Assembly: GCF_003385215.1 (NCBI RefSeq)
Contig: NZ_PQHW01000029.1
Coordinates: forward strand, 1 to 64,000
Direction of reading: 5' to 3'
Length of the DNA stretch: 64,000 nt
From: Amycolatopsis thermalba
GTDB lineage: Bacteria; Actinomycetota; Actinomycetes; Mycobacteriales; Pseudonocardiaceae
A program made the position numbers and the translations under genes. Under the pieces are notes generated by a model. That model was not told where the DNA came from. It saw only the letters and a list, made by a program, of their open reading frames with translations, and did no database searches. The number at the start of each line of letters is the position of its first letter. The stretch's first letter is position 1. This document shows, piece by piece, positions 58,694 through 64,000 of this stretch.

Positions 58694-58813
58694 GACCGAA
58701 AACCTCCCGAGCGCCCGGGTGCGCCAGCATAGAGCTTTCCGCCAGCCTAGTGTCGCGCTTTAATGGATACTCTCCCAGCCGGGCTCGGGGTCCAATTTGG
58801 AGGTAGGGGCAGC

Positions 58814-60214
58814 ATGACGTCGGCGATGGGCACGACCCTCGCGAAGGTGAGCATCACCACGCCCAAGCGCGGGATCGACGTCGCGCTCCCGGAGAACGTG
58901 CCGGTCGCGGAACTGCTCCCGTACATCCTGCGCCACGCGGGCGAGGACGCGCCGGACACCGGCGAGCAGCACGGCGGCTGGTCGCTGCGGCGGCCCACCG
59001 GCGAACGCCTCGACGGGCAGCAGACGCTCGCCGCGCAGCAGGTGCGCGACGGCGAGATCCTGCACCTGGTCCCGGGTCCGGTGGACTGGCCGGAGATCGA
59101 GTACGACGACCTGGTCGAGGCGATCGCCAGCGGCGCCCGGCGCTACGGCCGCAGCTGGGGCCGCGCCGCCACCCGGCGGGCAGGGCTCGTCATCGCGGCG
59201 GTGCTGCTGTGCGGGGGCAGCCTGGTGTCCCTGTTGTTCGAACCACCGTGGCTCGACGCCGGCCTGATCACGCTGGCCGCCGCGGTGGTCCTGACCGCGC
59301 TGGGCATCGTCGTCGCGCGCGCGGTGCCGGACGCTTACGCGGGCGCGGTGTTCGCCGGATCGGCGCTGCCGTACGCCTTCCTCGGCGGGTACCTGCCGAC
59401 CGCGCCGGACCACCTGGGGCTGTTCTCCTTCGGCTCCGCGCAGCTGCTGCTGGGCGCCATCTCGCTGCTGGTGTTCGGCATCGTCGGCTACCTCGGCGTC
59501 GGCGCGACGAGCCGGGTGTTCGTCGCCGCCATCACCACCGGTTTCCTCGGCGCGCTGGGGGCGTTGTTCGGCGGCTGGATGGACCCGGACGCGGCCGGCG
59601 CGCTGGTCCTGACCATCGCGATCGGTCTGCTGCCCGGATATCCGTGGCTCGCGCTGCGGCTGGGCCGGGTGCCGCTGCCCGCGCTGCCGCAGCGGTCGGC
59701 CGACCTGCTCAACGACGAACCGCACCCGGCCACCCCGGCGGTGTTCGACGCGGCCGCCCGCGCCGACGAGCTGCTCACCGGTTTCCTCACCGGCGCCGCG
59801 CTGATCAGCGCGTGCGCGGCGATCCCGCTCGCCGCGCACGCCGGCGGGTCGCGGCTGATCATGCTGATCCTGGCGTGCGCGGCGCTGCTGCTGCGCGCCC
59901 GGCTGTTCCCGGTGCCGCGCCAGCGGATCCCGTTGCTGGTCGCCGGGCTGTGGGTGTTCGCGCTGCTGGCCGCCTGGTGCTTCGGCACCGCGTCGGGCAA
60001 CGGCGGGCTCGGGCTGTTCCTGCTGGCGCTGGTGGTGCTCGCGCTGCTGGTCGCGGCCGCCGGGCTGGTCTACTCCCGCAAGAACCCCTCGCCGTGGTTC
60101 GGCCGCATCGCCGACATCGTGGACGTCATGGCTATCGTGGCCCTCATCCCGTTCGCGGGGTTCATCACCGGATTCTTCACCTACGTCCAGGGCCTCATGG
60201 CCTCGATCGGCTGA
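58814..60214 (+). CDS. eccD: Type VII secretion integral membrane protein EccD
   Basis: A 466-residue membrane protein. Residues about 8-95 form a ubiquitin-like (YukD-type) domain (KVSITTPKRGIDVALPENVPVAELLPYILRHAG, RDGEILHLVPG). Eleven membrane helices then follow. EccD lines the membrane pore of the ESX complex as a dimer. GGAGGTAGGGGC precedes the ATG at 58814; the in-frame ATG at 58763 has no RBS. It is divergent from eccC across 120 bp and is followed by eccB nine bases later. Confidence 0.93.
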   Translation: MTSAMGTTLAKVSITTPKRGIDVALPENVPVAELLPYILRHAGEDAPDTGEQHGGWSLRRPTGERLDGQQTLAAQQVRDGEILHLVPGPVDWPEIEYDDLVEAIASGARRYGRSWGRAATRRAGLVIAAVLLCGGSLVSLLFEPPWLDAGLITLAAAVVLTALGIVVARAVPDAYAGAVFAGSALPYAFLGGYLPTAPDHLGLFSFGSAQLLLGAISLLVFGIVGYLGVGATSRVFVAAITTGFLGALGALFGGWMDPDAAGALVLTIAIGLLPGYPWLALRLGRVPLPALPQRSADLLNDEPHPATPAVFDAAARADELLTGFLTGAALISACAAIPLAAHAGGSRLIMLILACAALLLRARLFPVPRQRIPLLVAGLWVFALLAAWCFGTASGNGGLGLFLLALVVLALLVAAAGLVYSRKNPSPWFGRIADIVDVMAIVALIPFAGFITGFFTYVQGLMASIG

Positions 60215-60223
60215 GGGATAGGC

Positions 60224-61624
60224 GTGCCCACTCGTCGCGACCAGCTGCAGGCCTACCAGTTCATGATGCAGCGGGTCACCTCCGCGCTCATCGTGCACGA
60301 GACCGATCCGGAGCTGACCCCGCTGCGGCGCGGAGTGGGCGCGGTGTTCGCCGGGGTCATGATCGCGGTGCTCATCGCCGCGGGCTTCGGCGTGTACGGC
60401 GTGTTCACCGGAGTCGGCGGCACGTCCTGGAAAACGGACGGCGCGGTGATCATCGAGCGGGAGACCGGCGCGACCTTCGTGTACCAGTCCGGGGAGCTGC
60501 AGCCGACCCTGAACTACGCCTCGGCGCGGCTGCTGACCAGCGCGGACAAGGCCGGGCCGCACCGCGTGGCCGGCAAGAACCTGGCCGGCCTGCCGCGCAG
60601 GCCCGCGGTGGGCATTCCCGGTGCGCCGGACTCGCTGCCGCCCGCCAGCCCGGCGACCGCGACGCCGTGGACGATGTGCTCGGTGCTGGGCCAGAACCTG
60701 GCCGGCGCTCCGCTGACCACGACCACGCTGATGGTCGGGCAGTCCATGCCGGGCGGGGTGCCGCTGGGCCAGCGCGCGATCCTGGCCAGCGACTCCACCG
60801 ACGGCACCGTCTACCTGGTGTGGAACAACCACCGCTACCGGATCACCGACGGCGCGGTGATCCGCTCGGTGTTCGGCGCGCAGGCCGGTCCGGTGGACGC
60901 GGGCACGGCCTGGCTGAACGGCCTGCCGGTGGGGCAGGACATCGGCCGGATCGACGTGCCCGGCCAGGGTTCGCCGTCCGCCGTGCTCAGCGGGTTCGCC
61001 GTCGGTGACGTGGTCTACTACCCGCTGTCCCGCGGCGTGCAGTACTACCTGGTGCGGCAGGAGGGGCTGGCGCCGCTGACCGAGCTGCAGGTGCGGATCA
61101 TCTCCGGCCAGTACTCGGTGCGGCCCAAGGAGATCACCGCCGCGGCCGCGACCGCCGCGCCCACCAGCAACGCGCTGGTGCCCGCCGAGGGCGAGGCGGC
61201 GCCGCCGGCGCTGCCCCCGGACCTGGTCACCGTGCCCGCCGAGGGCCGCGCCGCGCTGTGCTCGGAAACCCACGACGCCCGCACCGACCCGGTGATCTCG
61301 ATCGGCGGCGACACGAGCGTCCTGGACCCGGCCATCGACACCACCGCGGAGAGCGGCACCGGCACGAAGCTGGCCGACCGGGTGCTGGTCCCGCCGGGCG
61401 GCGTCGCCGTGGTGCGGGTGCTGCCCTCGGCCACCGCGACCACGGGGGCGTACACGCTGGTCACCGACGCCGGCCTGCGCTACCCGGTGCCCGACGACAA
61501 GGTGCTGGGTCAGCTGGGGTACTCCGCGTCGTCGGCGGTCGACATCCCCGCCGCGCTCGTGCAGCGCATCCCGGAGGGCCCGACGCTGAACCCGTCGGCG
61601 GCGATGCTGTCGGCGGTCCCGTAG
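60224..61624 (+). CDS. eccB: Type VII secretion protein EccB
   Basis: A 466-residue protein with the EccB N-terminus PTRRDQLQAYQFMMQRVTSALI, one membrane helix near residues 44-65, and a large external domain with repeats forming a propeller-like structure (SARLLTSADKAGPHRV, WTMCSVLGQN, LASDSTDGTVYLVWNNHRYRI, SALCSETHD-like). Two cysteines (near 148 and 346) may form the conserved disulfide. The GTG has GAGGGATAGG just upstream. EccB crowns the channel on the outer face of the membrane. Confidence 0.94.
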   Translation: MPTRRDQLQAYQFMMQRVTSALIVHETDPELTPLRRGVGAVFAGVMIAVLIAAGFGVYGVFTGVGGTSWKTDGAVIIERETGATFVYQSGELQPTLNYASARLLTSADKAGPHRVAGKNLAGLPRRPAVGIPGAPDSLPPASPATATPWTMCSVLGQNLAGAPLTTTTLMVGQSMPGGVPLGQRAILASDSTDGTVYLVWNNHRYRITDGAVIRSVFGAQAGPVDAGTAWLNGLPVGQDIGRIDVPGQGSPSAVLSGFAVGDVVYYPLSRGVQYYLVRQEGLAPLTELQVRIISGQYSVRPKEITAAAATAAPTSNALVPAEGEAAPPALPPDLVTVPAEGRAALCSETHDARTDPVISIGGDTSVLDPAIDTTAESGTGTKLADRVLVPPGGVAVVRVLPSATATTGAYTLVTDAGLRYPVPDDKVLGQLGYSASSAVDIPAALVQRIPEGPTLNPSAAMLSAVP

Positions 61625-61648
61625 TCCACCCGCACCAGGAGCCGGTGA

Positions 61649-61664
61649 ACTTCTGACGAGAAGT
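61649..61664. promoter_or_regulatory. Inverted repeat upstream of the WXG100 pair
   Basis: ACTTCT (61649-61654) and AGAAGT (61659-61664) flank a 4-base spacer, 110 bp before the first WXG100 gene, followed at once by TTGACC. It could be an operator overlapping a -35 box, although no matching -10 is clear. Confidence 0.35.
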
Positions 61665-61773
61665 CTTGACCAGCGGTTTTGTCCCGTGTCAGGGTGGTAC
61701 GGGGCGACGGGGGGTTGTCAGCCGCCGCGCCTACTCTGCTGGTAAATGTCCCGCGACATGGGGGGTGACAGGC

Positions 61774-62097
61774 GTGGCCCTGAATCTCGTACATGATCAA
61801 GTCACCAGGCTGAACCAGCTCCTCGCCGATGCCAAGACACGCGGCGAGGAGATCTGCAAGAGCATGCACGGCGACCTCGAGAACGTCGTCGGGTCGGAAT
61901 GGGCCGGCAAGGCCTCGTCGACCGGTCAGCTCTCGTCGTCCGACCTGCTGGCCTTCTGGCACAGCAACCTCGCCCCGATCCTCGACAGGCTGATGAACGG
62001 GATCACGGGCACCCAGAACATCCTGACCAACCAGGACGACGACGACTCCAGCGCCATCAGCGCCGCCGCTTCGGGCATGAACTTCGGCCGCCTGTAG
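61774..62097 (+). CDS. WXG100 family protein
   Basis: A 107-residue helical hairpin protein with the turn motif SEWAGKASS (W-A-G) in the middle and long helices on either side (LVHDQVTRLNQLLADAKTRGEEI; LLAFWHSNLAPILDRLMNG). This is the EsxA/EsxB class, exported as heterodimers. GTG 61774 is chosen because GGGGGGTG lies about seven bases upstream. The next WXG100 gene follows 35 bp later, and together they form the usual esx pair. Confidence 0.88.
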   Translation: MALNLVHDQVTRLNQLLADAKTRGEEICKSMHGDLENVVGSEWAGKASSTGQLSSSDLLAFWHSNLAPILDRLMNGITGTQNILTNQDDDDSSAISAAASGMNFGRL

Positions 62098-62132
62098 GCC
62101 GTCGCCCGACCTCACCGAAAGGGGACCGAGAC

Positions 62133-62426
62133 ATGGATGGACGTCTCAAGTACACGAGCATGGTGGGGGACGCCGGTTCGTCCAACATCAAGAAGTCGAC
62201 CGACCTGGAAGACCTCTTCGACGACTTCATGGCGCAGGCCAAGGGCATCCTCGGTGCGGACTGGGAAGGTGCCGCCGCGAGCGCGTTCGAGCAGGCGCAC
62301 GTGGAGTGGAACAAGCAGCTGGTCCAGTACGCCTCGACCCGCGCGCAGTTCGGCCAGGCCGTCATCAAGGCGATGGAGAACGCGTTCAACGCGGACCAGC
62401 AGGCGAGCAGGGCCTTCCAAGCCTGA
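62133..62426 (+). CDS. WXG100 family type VII secretion target
   Basis: A 97-residue WXG100 protein with ADWEGAAASAF (W-E-G) at the turn and an amphipathic second helix ending in AFNADQQASRAFQA. AAAGGGG precedes the ATG. It is the partner of the 107-residue protein upstream. No clear YxxxD/E export signal is visible at the C-terminus of either member. A strong terminator follows. Confidence 0.92.
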   Translation: MDGRLKYTSMVGDAGSSNIKKSTDLEDLFDDFMAQAKGILGADWEGAAASAFEQAHVEWNKQLVQYASTRAQFGQAVIKAMENAFNADQQASRAFQA

Positions 62427-62442
62427 GATCTCATCACCACCG

Positions 62443-62480
62443 CCGGTCCCGGAGCGTGTCCGCGCTCCGGGACCGGTTTG
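62443..62480. terminator. Strong terminator after the WXG100 pair
   Basis: CCGGTCCCGGAGCG (62443-62456) and CGCTCCGGGACCGG (62463-62476) are perfectly complementary over a 6-base loop and are followed by TTTG. It also serves the convergent mycosin gene's side. Confidence 0.88.
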
Positions 62481-62529
62481 TCTCACGCTCGGGAACGCAG
62501 GGGAGGAATCGTTGTGCCAGGGAAGGACG

Positions 62530-63807
62530 TCACGACCGCTTGGGGCGGTCGCTGAACAGTTCCACCGGCGGCTCGGGACGCTCGTCCTCGGGCCGGTCCT
62601 GCGGAACGGGAGCCAGCCCGGCACGCCAGCGGCGGCGACGGCCGAGCGGTCCGAACACGACGATCGCGCTCACCAGCACCACGAGGGCGAAGCCGCCCGC
62701 GGCGAGGCCGAAGGCCCAGTCGTCGCTGCGGTCCTCAGCGGCTTGCCGGGCGGCGACGTCCGGCGGGATGGTCGGCGGGACCAGGGGCGGGAGCGCCACC
62801 GGGTTTCCCGCGGCCACCTGGTCGGACACCGCCTGGTACGGGTTCACCACGCCGTAGCCGTAGGAGGCGCTTCCGGTGCCTTCCGGGGCCGGTGCCGCCG
62901 TGGCGTACAGCCGTTTCGCGACGTCCTGATTGGACAGCTGGGGCAGGTGGGAGCGGACCAGCGCGACCGTGCCGGCCACGTACGCGGTGGCGAACTCGGT
63001 GCCGGCCACCGCGCCCAGTCCGGTGTTCGGGAACGTCGTGACGACGTTGGCGCCCGGGGCGACCAGGTCGACCGCCGTGGCACGCGAATCCTGGGTGACC
63101 AGCCCGCTCTCGGCGAGGGACCCCACTCCGATCACGCCGTCGTAGCCGGCCGGGTAGGGCACCAGGCCCGGTGCTTCGTTCGACTGCCGCTCGCCGACGG
63201 CGGCCACCACCACGATGTTGCGCGACAGCGCCCGCTGCACCGCGCCGCGCAGGGCACCGTTGTCCTCGTAGGTGATCGTCGGGACGGCGATGACGCTCGC
63301 GTTGCGGTCGACCGCCCAGTTGATCGCGGCGGCCAGGACCTGGGGCGCCACGCTCTCCCGCGGTTCGCGGCCCGTCGGGTACGAGTCGCCGACGACCTTC
63401 GCGGACAGGATCTGCGCACCCGGGGCCATGCCGTGGAACCCCACCACGGACGTGGGCTGCGCGGCGATGATGCCGCTCACCCCGGTGCCGGTGCCGAGAC
63501 AGTCCGGGCTGCCGCTGGACTCTCCGATGTCCGCCGGCGCGAAGTTCGCCCGCTCGGCCAGATGCCCGGCGAGCTGCGGATTGTCCGCCGCACCGGTGCT
63601 GACCACGGCGACGCGCTGGCCGGCCCCGGTGGTCAGCGGCCACACCCGATCGGGTGCCAGCAATTGTTGCGACCACGGAACGGGAACCACGAGCGTCCCG
63701 GAAACGACACAGTTCTGCTGGGCCCGCGCGGCCGGCGGGGCCACCGCCACGACGGCGAGCCCGACGGCCGCGGTGACCAGTGCCGCACGGAGGCGCTTGG
63801 AGTTCAC
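62530..63807 (-). CDS. mycP: Catalytically inactive mycosin-like subtilase (MycP homologue)
   Basis: A 425-residue type-VII-linked S8 protease homologue: signal peptide (KRLRAALVTAAVGLAVVAVAPPAARA), subtilisin fold, a proline-rich linker and one C-terminal membrane helix (FGLAAGGFALVVLVSAIVVF). The overall fold signatures are present, but the triad is not. The Asp of VAVIDTG is Ser70 (VAVVSTG), the His of GHGT is Thr106 (LGTGTG), and the Ser of GTSxAxP is Glu271 (GTEFATAYVAG). Mycosins also hold the ESX membrane complex together independent of proteolysis, so a structural role fits. GTG 63807 fits the signal peptide; ATG 63840 is possible. It is divergent from the gene at 63879. Confidence 0.88.
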   Translation of the reverse strand: MNSKRLRAALVTAAVGLAVVAVAPPAARAQQNCVVSGTLVVPVPWSQQLLAPDRVWPLTTGAGQRVAVVSTGAADNPQLAGHLAERANFAPADIGESSGSPDCLGTGTGVSGIIAAQPTSVVGFHGMAPGAQILSAKVVGDSYPTGREPRESVAPQVLAAAINWAVDRNASVIAVPTITYEDNGALRGAVQRALSRNIVVVAAVGERQSNEAPGLVPYPAGYDGVIGVGSLAESGLVTQDSRATAVDLVAPGANVVTTFPNTGLGAVAGTEFATAYVAGTVALVRSHLPQLSNQDVAKRLYATAAPAPEGTGSASYGYGVVNPYQAVSDQVAAGNPVALPPLVPPTIPPDVAARQAAEDRSDDWAFGLAAGGFALVVLVSAIVVFGPLGRRRRWRAGLAPVPQDRPEDERPEPPVELFSDRPKRS

Positions 63808-63878
63808 GGCGGCGATGCTAGCGGAGTGACCGGTGATCATGGCAATGTCGCCACTGTGCCGGATGGACGGAGGTAGTC

Positions 63879-64000
63879 ATGAGTTCCCCTTCGGGGCGCG
63901 TGAATCCCGCGCTGATCGGCATGCTCGAGCAGATCAAGAAAGCCACCGAGGAGCTGCCGAAGGCCAGTCAGCGGATGATGCAGCTCACCGGGGTGGGCTG
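63879..64000 (+). CDS. Partial gene running off the window, helical protein
   Basis: GGAGG five bases before the ATG opens MSSPSGRVNPALIGMLEQIK followed by KATEELPKASQRMMQLTG, and the frame is open to the window end. The 40 visible residues are amphipathic helix. It is divergent from the mycosin gene and so probably part of the ESX locus, perhaps an ESX-associated regulator or substrate. It is too short to identify. Confidence 0.55.
   Translation, partial: MSSPSGRVNPALIGMLEQIKKATEELPKASQRMMQLTGVG

Noticed and set aside
54968-58732. A 1254-codon open frame on the plus strand opposite eccC
   Set aside because: It has no RBS, its composition is Arg/Gln/His/Val-rich low complexity, and it mirrors the third-codon-position GC bias of eccC. 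It is a shadow frame.
1-64000. tRNA, rRNA, insertion sequences, integrase or attachment sites
   Set aside because: No tRNA cloverleaf, rRNA signature, transposase or integrase motif was recognised on either strand while reading the window.

Overview
The window looks like a chromosomal segment of a high-G+C mycelial actinobacterium, most like the Pseudonocardiaceae (Amycolatopsis or a close relative). Reasons are the very high G+C with strong third-position GC bias, many GTG starts, frequent 4-base ATGA/GTGA overlaps inside operons, an ESX-type secretion locus without EccA in view, and families common in that group (EACC1-caspase, GAF-ANTAR, RskA, CitAB with TctCBA). The first 19 bases match an Illumina Nextera adapter, so the left edge is probably a contig end. 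Species is an inference.

Layout. 1-6300: inverted intergenic repeat arrays; a divergent SDR / acyl-CoA dehydrogenase / kinase-DUF6285 / SMP-30 lactonase group that resembles a 4-hydroxyacid or gamma-lactone degradation module; a decayed duplication; a cysteine-rich unknown protein; yciO. 6600-12840: an IclR-controlled catabolic operon (NTF2-like protein, two SDRs, FAD-dependent oxidoreductase, organic-anion MFS carrier). 12878-16664: a MarR-controlled homogentisate operon (hmgA, unknown gene, fahA) with two matching 20-bp operator candidates. 16853-19216: membrane-anchored molybdopterin oxidoreductase and fasciclin lipoprotein, the usual SigK-regulon pair. 19346-21581: EACC1 and a membrane-bound caspase-like protease facing away from each other. 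21582-23458: broken gene remnants. 23459-25330: an RskA anti-sigma factor with no sigK beside it and an N-terminally truncated cyclopropane synthase joined to a DUF1365 fragment, so the sigK locus looks eroded.

25385-29923: a GntR regulator and a sugar-acid operon (FAH-type dehydratase, 2-hydroxyacid dehydrogenase, ketoglutarate-semialdehyde-type dehydrogenase). 29954-38572: efflux pump with TetR, MerR-type regulator, crotonase, GAF-ANTAR protein, CobW GTPase, a broken medium-chain dehydrogenase carrying a hexanucleotide repeat, and a CitAB-type two-component system facing the tctCBA tricarboxylate transporter (38704-41711). 41759-47603: a broken carboxymuconolactone decarboxylase-like gene, TetR with an NmrA-like SDR, virginiamycin B lyase-like gene with its own TetR, an NlpC/P60 protein, a 23-bp tandem repeat array, an orphan pxpC and a tiny zinc-ribbon protein.

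47771-64000: a group 2/3 sigma factor followed by a type VII secretion locus: eccE, a proline-rich partner, two large candidate substrates (357 and 710 aa), eccC, eccD, eccB, two WXG100 proteins and a mycosin. The mycosin has lost all three catalytic residues (Asp to Ser, His to Thr, Ser to Glu). This pseudoprotease in an otherwise intact ESX locus is the most unusual feature in the window; the other leads are the EACC1-caspase pair, the lactone/4-hydroxyacid module and the eroded sigK region.
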